From CBDCVA01 sp965222935 [NCBI: Candidatus Latescibacterota bacterium] (GTDB lineage: Bacteria > Latescibacterota > CBDCVA01): a stretch of DNA of 64,000 nucleotides. The stretch lies in contig CBDCVA010000001.1 of NCBI GenBank assembly GCA_965222935.1, forward strand, positions 248,001 to 312,000, in the 5' to 3' direction. A program made the translations under genes and the position numbers. Positions 1-6,819 of this stretch are shown here, piece by piece. The notes under the pieces are model-generated. The model was not told the DNA's origin. It worked only from the letters and a program-made list of their open reading frames with translations, and ran no database searches. The stretch's first letter is position 1, and each line of letters begins with the position of its first letter.

Positions 1-95
1 GGCTGTCGGTCGGTTTGCTCGGCGGAGTTCATATCCTTCTGACCGTCCGAGGCGCCCTGTCGGCGATGTGTGCTTCCTCGGCGAACTGGGCATAA
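1..95 (+). CDS. possible 3' end of an upstream gene (partial)
   Basis: Reading frame 3 is open from the left edge of the window to a TAA at 93-95 and encodes about 30 residues, beginning with a hydrophobic stretch (LSVGLLGGVHILLTV) that would suit the last membrane segment of a protein. The piece is too short for any family assignment, and open frames of this length occur by chance in GC-rich DNA. It is recorded only because the next gene does not begin until about 320. Confidence 0.2.
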   Translation, partial: LSVGLLGGVHILLTVRGALSAMCASSANWA

Positions 96-133
96 GGCGA
101 CTGGTTCGGGTTGATGGAGATCAGGCGCAGTCG

Positions 134-165
134 GTGCGGGCCTGTCATGGTTTCCCCGCCCGCAC
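134..165. repeat. inverted repeat (8-bp stem)
   Basis: GTGCGGGC at 134-141 is perfectly complementary to GCCCGCAC at 158-165, with a 16-base loop. There is no T-run after it, so it is not a standard intrinsic terminator. It may still end the upstream transcript or structure the leader of the cyclophilin mRNA. Confidence 0.45.
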
Positions 166-195
166 GGAGATAGACCCTGACCGTGATGAGACGTA

Positions 196-218
196 CATCC
201 TGGGCCCGTCGAAGGATA
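196..218. repeat. dispersed palindrome, copy 1
   Basis: A 23-base element of the form (N)TCCTgAGcttGTCGAAGGA(N), here starting CATCCTGGG and ending GAAGGATA. Two related copies are at 6153-6175 and 20107-20129. The outer arms pair (ATCCT/AGGAT); this copy has A-T where the other copies have G-C or G-containing arms, a change that keeps the pairing. All three lie outside or at the edges of genes. Confidence 0.5.
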
Positions 219-319
219 AGTGCCTCCTAGTCGCCGAGATCGGAGATGTGTCCTTGCGTGGGGTGGTTGAGGCGCGTATTTTTCGGAGCGTGACAAGCGT
301 GTGTGCTCGATGGCGGCGA

Positions 320-907
320 ATGGGCTGCTTCGGCAGGTGGTGGGTTACGCTGGTTACCTCCATTGGGGTTTTGGCGATGGCGTGTGCATCTGAGCGTGAG
401 CGGGCCGAGATCGGTGACGCCGGTGAGGTGGCAATCCTTGAGACGTCGGCGGGGCGGATCGTCTTGCAGTTCCACGAGGAAGATGCCCCGCGCCACGTCG
501 GAAACTTCAAGAAGCTCGCCCGGTCGGGTTTTTATGACGGCACGTACTTTCACAGGGTTATCCCGGGTTTTATGGTCCAGGGGGGCGACCCCAACACTAA
601 GGATGACGACCGTACAAACGATGGGCAGGGCGGCCCCGGATACGCGATTGAGGCGGAGTTCAACGCCCGCAAGCATGTGCGTGGCACCCTTTCGATGGCG
701 CGCTCGCGCGGCATTCACACGGCCGGATCACAGTTCTTCATCTGCGTGGCGAATGCGCCCCATCTCGACGGTCAGTACACGGCGTTCGGGCACGTGCAGG
801 AGGGCATGGAGACCGTGGACGAGATCGTCAGCGTGCCGCGCGACCGTCGGGATAATCCTCTGGAGCCGATTTACCTAGAGCGGGTCACCGTTACGAGCTC
901 GCCTTAA
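320..907 (+). CDS. peptidylprolyl isomerase, cyclophilin type, lipoprotein
   Basis: Catalyses cis-trans isomerisation of prolyl bonds, probably in the periplasm. Starting at ATG 320 the 195-residue product has a hydrophobic leader ending in a lipobox-like LAMAC, so it is likely a lipid-anchored cyclophilin. The single cyclophilin domain fills the rest: FHRVIPGFMVQGGDP carries the catalytic Arg of the family, followed by the typical GSQFFIC segment and a C-terminal LDGQYTAFGHV block. The open frame extends upstream to 68, but those residues do not resemble the family, which is why 320 is chosen. A rhomboid protease gene follows after 7 bases, suggesting co-transcription. The family call is secure; the lipoprotein call rests on the leader alone. 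Confidence 0.93.
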   Translation: MGCFGRWWVTLVTSIGVLAMACASERERAEIGDAGEVAILETSAGRIVLQFHEEDAPRHVGNFKKLARSGFYDGTYFHRVIPGFMVQGGDPNTKDDDRTNDGQGGPGYAIEAEFNARKHVRGTLSMARSRGIHTAGSQFFICVANAPHLDGQYTAFGHVQEGMETVDEIVSVPRDRRDNPLEPIYLERVTVTSSP

Positions 908-914
908 AGCGCAG

Positions 915-1742
915 ATGGCAGCGGCGATGAGCTATTATTACGGGCGGTCGGGTATGACCTTCGGCGGCGGAGCACTGACCCCAGTGGTCAAGCTCCTTTT
1001 GATCGCCAATGCCGCGATCTTCCTCTTGGAGTGGGTGTTCGATTACGGCCTTATCGTCCACTATTTTGGCGTCACACCGGCTCTGGTTCTTGGCCGCGGC
1101 ATGCTCTGGCAGGTCGTCACCTACATGTTCCTACATGGTGGCGTGTGGCACCTGGCCTTCAACATGCTGTGGCTGTGGATGTTCGGCTGTCGCATCGAGC
1201 GCGCCTGGGGTTCGCGCGATTTCCTGAAGTATTACGCCGTCACCGGCATCGGTGCGGGCCTTGCGACGGTCATCCTCTCGCCTGGTTCGGTCGCGCCCAC
1301 CATCGGCGCCTCGGGAGCGGTCTTCGGCATCCTGATGGCCTATGCGTTGATGTTCCCCGAGGACCTGGTCTGGATCTTCGGCATCATTCCCCTTAAGGCC
1401 AAGCACTTGGTGCTGATCATCGGCGGCATTGAGCTCCTTCAGACCGTCCAGTACTCGCAATCGGACGGCATCGGACGTTTCGCGCACCTCGGCGGCATGG
1501 CCGTCGGCTACGTGTACCTGAAGAAGTTCTGGCGGTTGACCGTCTTCTTCGAACGCTGGCGCCACAGGCGCGCCCGGCATCACCTACGGGTCATCCGGCG
1601 GCAGGAGGTCGAGGGTGAGAACGTGCGCGAGGTCGTGGACGCGATCTTGGACAAGATCGCACGCGAAGGGGCGAGCAGTCTGACCGAGCGCGAGCGCCGC
1701 ATCCTCGACGACGCCAGCACCTTCTATCGCGAGTCCGGGTGA
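915..1742 (+). CDS. rhomboid-family intramembrane serine protease
   Basis: A polytopic membrane protein of 275 residues that cleaves transmembrane substrates within the bilayer. The catalytic Ser is in GASGAVFG (Ser133) and the catalytic His in AHLGGMAVG (His191); the helix-2 signature HLAFNMLWLW with Asn83 is also present. The start could be ATG 915 or ATG 927 (MSYYYG); the second resembles the N-terminus of many bacterial relatives and neither has a strong Shine-Dalgarno. The C-terminal cytoplasmic tail of about 70 residues is basic and charged, ending in a RERRILDDAS-type segment that is frequent in rhomboids of this subgroup. The substrate is unknown. Confidence 0.93.
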   Translation: MAAAMSYYYGRSGMTFGGGALTPVVKLLLIANAAIFLLEWVFDYGLIVHYFGVTPALVLGRGMLWQVVTYMFLHGGVWHLAFNMLWLWMFGCRIERAWGSRDFLKYYAVTGIGAGLATVILSPGSVAPTIGASGAVFGILMAYALMFPEDLVWIFGIIPLKAKHLVLIIGGIELLQTVQYSQSDGIGRFAHLGGMAVGYVYLKKFWRLTVFFERWRHRRARHHLRVIRRQEVEGENVREVVDAILDKIAREGASSLTERERRILDDASTFYRESG

Positions 1743-1847
1743 AACAACTCCTTCGGATGAGACCTTGCTGAGTTGGCCCCGGCCGCCTTGCCCGGCCCGC
1801 ATCTCCACAGCGAAGTTGGTCGTCCGGATCCGGTGGCTGTTCCCCTT

Positions 1848-2696
1848 ATGAACGCGGCCGACCACGGGCGACGTTTTCCGCTCTACGGCTGGGCCGGTCT
1901 CGTGGCCATCATCCTGGCCGAGGTGTTGCTAGCCATGGGGGTCCGGTTCATCGGGCTCTGGATGACGCCGATCTGCTGGTACGGTTACATCCTCCTCGCC
2001 GATGGGCTCGTCGAGAAGCTGCGCGGCGGCTCAATGATCACCTCGTGGCGACGGCCATTTCTGTGGATGTTCCCGATTTCCGCCGGTCTTTGGGTCATCT
2101 TCGAGTTCTACAACCTTTTCCTTGACAACTGGCACTACGTTGGTCTTTACGAGTCGCGCTTGTTGCGCTACACGGCCTATGCCCTGGCGTTTGCCACCAT
2201 CACCCCCGGCATCATGGAGACGCGCGACCTCGTTACCGCCCTCACCGGTTGGGACCGCTGGCGAACGCGCCCGTGGGTCGTTTCCGACGACGCCATCCGC
2301 GTTTTCATCGTGATGGGCCTGGCCATGGTGATTCTGCCCTTGGCCTATCCCTCTCGCTATGTGTTCGCGCCCGTCTGGGGGGGGTTCGTCCTTTTGTGCG
2401 ACCCCCTGAACTATCTTTTGCGCCGACCCTCCTTACTGGGCGATCTCGCCGAGGGCAAACCGGGGCGGATAGTTGCGCTTTTGGTCGCGGGCGGCGTATG
2501 CGGCTTTCTGTGGGAGTTCTGGAACTATTGGGCGGTCACCAAATGGATCTACACCGTGCCCTTCACGGAGAACATCAAGATCTTCGAGATGCCGCTTCTG
2601 GGCTTCGTCGGCTTTTTCCCATTCGCCTGGGAGTGCTTCTGCATGTATCACCTGGTCGCTGGCGCTCGGGATTTCACCCTTCCTCAGGTGAGATGA
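1848..2696 (+). CDS. polytopic membrane protein of unknown function
   Basis: I do not recognise the family. From ATG 1848 it has 282 residues and about eight hydrophobic segments; the frame is open upstream to a TTG at 1773, but that extension is Pro-rich and lacks a ribosome site. Two stretches look like an internal duplication: a half ending in the FEFYN motif followed by NWHYVGLY, and a half with WEFWN followed by KWIYTVPF. Each half is also followed by a conserved-looking acidic or aromatic helix (TPGIMETRDL; FFPFAWECF). The many Trp, Glu and His residues near membrane borders would suit an integral-membrane enzyme or carrier. The next gene, lptD, begins about 130 bases downstream. Confidence 0.75.
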   Translation: MNAADHGRRFPLYGWAGLVAIILAEVLLAMGVRFIGLWMTPICWYGYILLADGLVEKLRGGSMITSWRRPFLWMFPISAGLWVIFEFYNLFLDNWHYVGLYESRLLRYTAYALAFATITPGIMETRDLVTALTGWDRWRTRPWVVSDDAIRVFIVMGLAMVILPLAYPSRYVFAPVWGGFVLLCDPLNYLLRRPSLLGDLAEGKPGRIVALLVAGGVCGFLWEFWNYWAVTKWIYTVPFTENIKIFEMPLLGFVGFFPFAWECFCMYHLVAGARDFTLPQVR

Positions 2697-2779
2697 CTCG
2701 ATTGGTCGTCGACCGCGAATGCAGCGGGGCATAGCGCCGCTTAGGGCTTCGCCAGAACCCATTTCGCTCCCTTCCCGTC

Positions 2780-2794
2780 GTTGATCGGATCAAC
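2780..2794. promoter_or_regulatory. perfect palindrome upstream of lptD (possible operator)
   Basis: GTTGATC at 2780-2786 and GATCAAC at 2788-2794 form a perfect inverted repeat around one central base. It lies about 30 bases before the preferred lptD start, where a repressor or activator dimer could bind. No matching second site was found in the window, so the role is a guess. Confidence 0.35.
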
Positions 2795-2825
2795 CGCCGC
2801 TGTACTGAGGCGTCTAGTAGGTGGG

Positions 2826-5153
2826 ATGATTCGGCTCACCTCTGTGGCCCGCCGTGCGGCTCGGGTCATGTGCACGATAGTGCTTCTGCCCGCTCTGGCG
2901 AGCGCGGCATCCCTACCTCCCGATTCGCTGACCTATTCGGCCGAGCGCATCGAGTACAGCCCCACGACTCAGGAGATCGTCCTGACTGGCGACGCCAAGG
3001 CTGCGTTCGGACAGAGGGAGCTCGAGGCGGAGATCATTCGCTATGACGCCGGGACCAACGTCCTCTACGCGGCGGGTGTGCCCGATACCTCCGCCCCCGG
3101 GGGTCTGGCAGGAACGCCCATTTTCCGCGACGGTGAAGAGGTGCTCTACGGTGAGACCATGACCTACAACCTGACCACCCGGCGAGGCCAGGTGCGCAGG
3201 GCGCGTACCACGTTCCAGGATGGCTTCTACCGCGGCGACCACATCGAGAGAGAGGCTGAGGACGTTCTCAACGTCGCCCGGGGTCGTTACACCACCTGCG
3301 ATCTCGAAACCGCGCCCCACTATCATTTCGACACGGACGCGATGAAGGTCATCAAGGAGCGAATTGCCGTCGCGCGATCGGTGACTATGTACATCAGAAA
3401 GGTGCCCATTCTGTGGCTGCCGTTTTTCGTCTTCTCTATCGAGCCGGGCCGGCATTCGGGCCTACTCGTTCCCCGCATAGGTTCCAGTTCGCGCGACGGA
3501 CGCTACGCCCAGAACCTCGGTTACTATTTCGCGCCCAGCGACCGCTGGGACCTCCTGGTACGCGGGCGCCTCCGCGAGCGCGCGGGCTTTCTCTTCGAGG
3601 GGGATTTCCGCTATGCCCTGCGCTACAGAATGGGCGGCGCCATCGGCGGCTCCTTCGAACGCGAGTCCAGGGCCGGCGCTGCCCGGCGCAGTCGCTGGGA
3701 TTTCAACTGGCGTCACCATCAAGAGCTCGGGCAGCGCACCACGCTGAAGGCCAACGCCAATTTCGTCAGCGACAGGCGATTCTTCCGGGACAACTCGGAC
3801 GACCTCACCGTCCGCGCATCGCAGCAGATCCGGTCCGACCTCGCATTGGACCACCGGTGGCAGGACGGCGCGAGCCTGGAGGTGCGCCTGTCTCGCACCG
3901 AGCGCCTGGACCAGGACGACGTGAGCGAGATGCTGCCGTCAGTCGGTTTCCGTCTACCAGAGCGGACCCTACGTCGCGGTGCGGCAGCCGGGCGGATCGG
4001 TCGTGCTAGCCGCCCTGAAGGGCACGGTGGTTTTCTGGCCACGACCTATGTCCGCTACAATGCGCGCCTCGTCCACCAGAACGCGTTGCGGGCCGGTAGG
4101 CCTAACGAGCGTCGTGTCGCCCTCGACCACGTCGCGTTGCTGCGAAGTCCGCAGCGGCTCGGCGGCTGGCTTGACGTCTCCCCACGGGTCGACCTGCGCG
4201 AGACCTGGTTCGACGAGGACCTGTCGAACCGGTGGCTGGTGCGGCGGGGCACTTTCGGCACCTCGCTCGGCTTGAGCACGACACTCTACGGCTTGTTCCG
4301 GGCGCAGCTTGGTCCCGTAAGCGCGTTGCGCCATGTCGTCCGCCCCTCGCTCTCCGTACGCTTCCGTCCCGGCTTCGGCAATCTTGATCGTTTCCCGACG
4401 GTGGGGAGCGTTGGAAGAGAGAGCGGCGCGCGCCAGTTTGCGCTCACGAGCCGGTTGGGCAACACGTTCCAGATCAAGCTGGGTGAGGGCAAGGCGGCGC
4501 GCAAGCTGGACCTGATAGAGATGGATTTCTCGCTGGGCTACGACTTCGAGAAAGCGCGCCGACGCCTCTCCAATCTGGGCGTCTCAGCGGCAGTCAAACC
4601 CTCGAGGGCTTTCGATATTCGCCTCCGGTCGTCTCACGATTTCTACCGCGATGAGACCACCGAGGCGCTGGGCTTTCCTCGGTTGACGAGCGTGACGATG
4701 ACCACCTCGCTGACGGTCGGCGGGTCGGTGGGCAGCGGGTCGGCGCCATCCGCTTTCGGTGCGGGGCCGCGCGGGCTGAGCGAGGATCGGTCGTTGGGAG
4801 GGGGGCAGACCCGCGGCTCAAGACTCGCTTTGCGTCACCACTTGGGGATCAGGCGTAGGACCGACGGCTCGGAGCGCAGGCAATGGCTCGAACCGGAGAT
4901 CGCCTTGAGTCCGAGCACGAAATGGTGGTTCAGCTACCGAATGCACCTGACGCTGTCGGACCCGCGGAGCGATGGAATCGAGGTCAGCAACCCTGCGTTG
5001 AGCGCCCGCCGCGACCTGCATTGCTGGGAAGCGCGCTTCCGCTGGCGCCCAAGTGGCCCGCGGGAAGGTTACTACTTCGTGATCAATATTAAAGCGTTGC
5101 CGGACGTGAAGTTCGAGCACAAGCGTGGCATTGGGAGCGTCGGCCGTTTCTAG
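2826..5153 (+). CDS. lptD: LPS-assembly protein LptD
   Basis: Outer-membrane barrel that, with the lipoprotein LptE, inserts lipopolysaccharide into the outer leaflet. The protein has an N-terminal leader (hydrophobic stretch ending ALASAAS), an LptA/OstA-like beta-jellyroll (residues about 30-150 with the SAERIEYSPTTQEIVLTGDA start) and then a long barrel with the conserved region around IRKVPILWLPFF and GRHSGLLVPRIG. Only two cysteines remain in the mature part, one after the jellyroll (Cys158 in YTTCD) and one near the C-terminus (Cys733 in LHCWE), consistent with the inter-domain disulfide needed for LptD maturation. About 775 residues is normal. The start is uncertain: TTG 2781, ATG 2826 or ATG 2868 are in frame. 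No lptE or lptA is adjacent. Confidence 0.9.
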   Translation: MIRLTSVARRAARVMCTIVLLPALASAASLPPDSLTYSAERIEYSPTTQEIVLTGDAKAAFGQRELEAEIIRYDAGTNVLYAAGVPDTSAPGGLAGTPIFRDGEEVLYGETMTYNLTTRRGQVRRARTTFQDGFYRGDHIEREAEDVLNVARGRYTTCDLETAPHYHFDTDAMKVIKERIAVARSVTMYIRKVPILWLPFFVFSIEPGRHSGLLVPRIGSSSRDGRYAQNLGYYFAPSDRWDLLVRGRLRERAGFLFEGDFRYALRYRMGGAIGGSFERESRAGAARRSRWDFNWRHHQELGQRTTLKANANFVSDRRFFRDNSDDLTVRASQQIRSDLALDHRWQDGASLEVRLSRTERLDQDDVSEMLPSVGFRLPERTLRRGAAAGRIGRASRPEGHGGFLATTYVRYNARLVHQNALRAGRPNERRVALDHVALLRSPQRLGGWLDVSPRVDLRETWFDEDLSNRWLVRRGTFGTSLGLSTTLYGLFRAQLGPVSALRHVVRPSLSVRFRPGFGNLDRFPTVGSVGRESGARQFALTSRLGNTFQIKLGEGKAARKLDLIEMDFSLGYDFEKARRRLSNLGVSAAVKPSRAFDIRLRSSHDFYRDETTEALGFPRLTSVTMTTSLTVGGSVGSGSAPSAFGAGPRGLSEDRSLGGGQTRGSRLALRHHLGIRRRTDGSERRQWLEPEIALSPSTKWWFSYRMHLTLSDPRSDGIEVSNPALSARRDLHCWEARFRWRPSGPREGYYFVINIKALPDVKFEHKRGIGSVGRF

Positions 5154-5178
5154 CGTGGCGTCAGAAAATCTCACGCTA
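5151..5178. terminator. inverted repeat at the end of lptD
   Basis: TAGCGTG (5151-5157, containing the lptD stop codon) pairs with CACGCTA (5172-5178) across a 14-base loop. No T-run follows, so termination would be weak or Rho-aided. It sits just ahead of the HU promoter, a logical place to separate the two transcripts. Confidence 0.35.
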
Positions 5179-5192
5179 AGCCCCAAAAGGTG

Positions 5193-5222
5193 TTGACAAG
5201 ACGGCGCCGCATGGCTTTTAAT
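5193..5222 (+). promoter_or_regulatory. sigma-70-type promoter of the HU gene
   Basis: A perfect -35 box TTGACA (5193-5198) and a -10 box TTTAAT (5217-5222, five of six matches) are separated by 18 bases. Transcription would start near 5230, leaving a leader of about 36 bases before the HU start codon. Confidence 0.7.
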
Positions 5223-5265
5223 AGTGGGAAGTGCATATAGTTCACTCCGGGAAAGGAGAGGAGAG

Positions 5266-5538
5266 ATGACGAGAGACGACGTCATCGCCCACGCTGCTGA
5301 AGATGCTGGGATTCCCAAGACACAGGCTGCCGCCGTTCTTAGCTCGGTCCTCGACAGCATCAGCGATGCGCTGAAGGAGGGCGACAAGGTAACCTTCGTG
5401 GGTTTTGGTGCCTTCTCGGTGAGCCAGCGTGCGGCGCGAATGGGCCGTAATCCGCAGAGCGGGGCTTCGATCCAGATTCCCGCATCCCGTGTGCCGAGGT
5501 TCAAGGCGGGGAAGAGGCTCAAGTCGGCTGTGCAATGA
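5266..5538 (+). CDS. hup: HU-family DNA-binding protein
   Basis: Small nucleoid protein of 90 residues that bends and compacts DNA as a dimer. It shows the complete family layout: two N-terminal helices, then VTFVGFGAFSV and the DNA-binding beta arm around RMGRNPQSGASIQIPASRVPRF, ending in the FKAGKRLK motif. The start is ATG 5266, set by the strong ribosome site GGAGAGGAGAG just upstream; the frame is open back to 5224, but that part lies before the ribosome site. The gene has its own sigma-70-like promoter and is followed by a terminator-like hairpin, so it is probably expressed as a single highly active unit. Confidence 0.96.
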   Translation: MTRDDVIAHAAEDAGIPKTQAAAVLSSVLDSISDALKEGDKVTFVGFGAFSVSQRAARMGRNPQSGASIQIPASRVPRFKAGKRLKSAVQ

Positions 5539-5620
5539 GTGAAGCCTTTGGCGTCGACGCTGAACCTCAAAGGGTCACACCAGCAACGACGTCACGGGTC
5601 ACGCATTCAGTTGAAGTACA

Positions 5621-5654
5621 GGGCAGGGGGCGTCCGCTCCCTGCCCCGCATTTT
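5621..5654 (+). terminator. terminator-like hairpin after HU
   Basis: GGGCAGGG (5621-5628) pairs perfectly with CCCTGCCC (5639-5646) across a 10-base loop, followed shortly by TTTT (5651-5654). The T-run is short and offset by four bases, so termination may be partial. Confidence 0.6.
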
Positions 5655-5674
5655 GGCCCGCACCGGCGGGTTGG

Positions 5675-6136
5675 GTGGCGAGCGCCATCGTTGTCCTGTT
5701 GCAGCGCGTGAGCCACGCCGCCGTCGGTGGCGCAGAGTTGCCGAGGCGGGCAATCGGTCCCGGCTTGGTACTGCTCGCTGGAGTAGAGCAGGGTGACGAT
5801 GCTCGAGAGGCGGAGCAGGTCGCGCGAAAATGTCTGGCGCTGCGGGTCTTCGATGACGACGATGGTAAGATGAACCTGTCGGTTGTTGACGTCCGTGGGG
5901 CGATGCTGGCTGTGGCCCAGTTCACCCTCTGCGCTGACACGACCCGCGGGCGTCGCCCCTCGTTCACGCGCGCTGCGCCGCCGAACAATGCTCGGGCGTG
6001 CTTCAATGCTTTCGTCGGGAGGTTGCGGGCTTCGGGACTTGATGTCCTTACGGGCTTCTTTGGCGAGCGGCAACTCGTTGAGATCGCCAACGACGGTCCG
6101 GTGACGCTTCTCGTGCATAGCGGTGAGCGAACGTAG
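5675..6136 (+). CDS. dtd: D-aminoacyl-tRNA deacylase
   Basis: Removes D-amino acids wrongly attached to tRNA. The 153-residue product matches the family throughout: LLQRVSHAAV near the start, AQFTLCADTTRGRRPSF in the middle (the family's SQFTL block, with Ala in place of Ser) and the C-terminal NDGPVTL with the Gly-Pro pair. The start is GTG 5675, which leaves only a short N-terminus before the conserved QRVS. The 3' end overlaps the frame of the broken maf gene by 14 bases. Confidence 0.93.
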   Translation: MASAIVVLLQRVSHAAVGGAELPRRAIGPGLVLLAGVEQGDDAREAEQVARKCLALRVFDDDDGKMNLSVVDVRGAMLAVAQFTLCADTTRGRRPSFTRAAPPNNARACFNAFVGRLRASGLDVLTGFFGERQLVEIANDGPVTLLVHSGERT

Positions 6137-6819
6137 ACGCGTCGTAAGACGCCGTCCTGAGTCCGTCGAAGGCCGCTGCCCTCGATTGATCCTCGCCTCG
6201 AGCTCTCCCAGGCGCTCGGCTCTCCTCGCTCAGTTGGGCTTAGTCTTCGATGTGATCTCTCCCTCGGTCGTTGAACCCGATCTGAGGGGCGCGGATCCCG
6301 TGGAGTTGGCGCGCGCGAGCGCGTGTGAAGCTGGCCTCGGTAGCGCCGCTTGCAGGGGAGGGGCTGCTTGTCAGCGCTGACACCATCGTGGTCCTTGGGG
6401 ATGACGTGCTGGGCAAGCCAGACGGACCCGAGGACGCACGCGTCATGCTGCGCCGGCTTGCGGGAGGGACACACGACGTGCTGACCGCCGTCGCGGTCTG
6501 TGACACGGTTCGCGCGCGTGGTTTGCGTGGTTTGGTGGAGGTCGAGCGGACCCGCGTCACCTTACGTGCGATGAACGATGTGGAGATCGCCTGGTATGTC
6601 AACACCGGCGAGCCGATGGACAAAGCGGGGGCGTACGCGGCCCAGGGCCTCGGCGCGCTCTTCATCACCGAGTTTCAAGGCTGCTTTTACAATGTGGTCG
6701 GGCTACCCCTCGTACGGCTGGCTTCGATGACCGCCAGGCTCGGTCAGCCCCTTCTGAGTTTCTGCCCTCCGGGCTATAGGGTTCGTGAACCCTCCGGTTC
6801 CTCGCTTGATTCGAGTTGA
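6123..6819 (+). pseudogene. maf: Maf-type nucleoside triphosphate pyrophosphatase, frameshifted
   Basis: Maf proteins hydrolyse non-canonical or pyrimidine nucleoside triphosphates. The N-terminal third (LILASSSPRRSALL, then VVEPDLRG, then VELARASA) is in one frame, and the rest (SADTIVVLGDDVLGKP, DKAGAYAAQGLGALF, YNVVGLPL) continues in the next frame from about 6325. Dropping one base from GCGTGTG at 6321-6327 (for example T6324) joins them into a continuous ASAVKLASVAP segment as expected for the family. Each part is otherwise intact, so the lesion is a single-base insertion or a sequencing/assembly error. The N-terminal extension between GTG 6123 and TTG 6186 contains a dispersed palindrome, so the original start was probably near 6186. 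The 3' end overlaps priA by 35 bases. Confidence 0.85.
6153..6175. repeat. dispersed palindrome, copy 2
   Basis: CGTCCTGAGTCCGTCGAAGG followed by CCG; 19 of 23 positions agree with the form CGTCCTGAGCTTGTCGAAGGACG inferred from the three copies (see 196-218 and 20107-20129). It lies at the dtd-maf junction, directly before the conserved start of maf. Confidence 0.5.

Larger units (their letters stand above)
96..319. other. leader region upstream of the cyclophilin gene
   Basis: No convincing gene was found here. The cyclophilin frame is open back to 68, but the residues before 320 look non-coding, and a lipoprotein signal begins exactly at 320. The stretch holds an 8-bp-stem inverted repeat at 134-165 and one copy of a dispersed palindrome at 196-218. 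No good sigma-70 promoter could be recognised. Confidence 0.5.

Noticed and set aside
1773-1847. TTG 1773 as the start of the unknown membrane protein
   Set aside because: The extra 25 residues are Pro/His-rich and soluble-looking, and there is no ribosome site; ATG 1848 directly precedes the first hydrophobic helix.
5539-5796. 85-codon + strand open frame after HU
   Set aside because: It runs across a terminator-like hairpin and into dtd in another frame, with an Arg-rich composition and no ribosome site.
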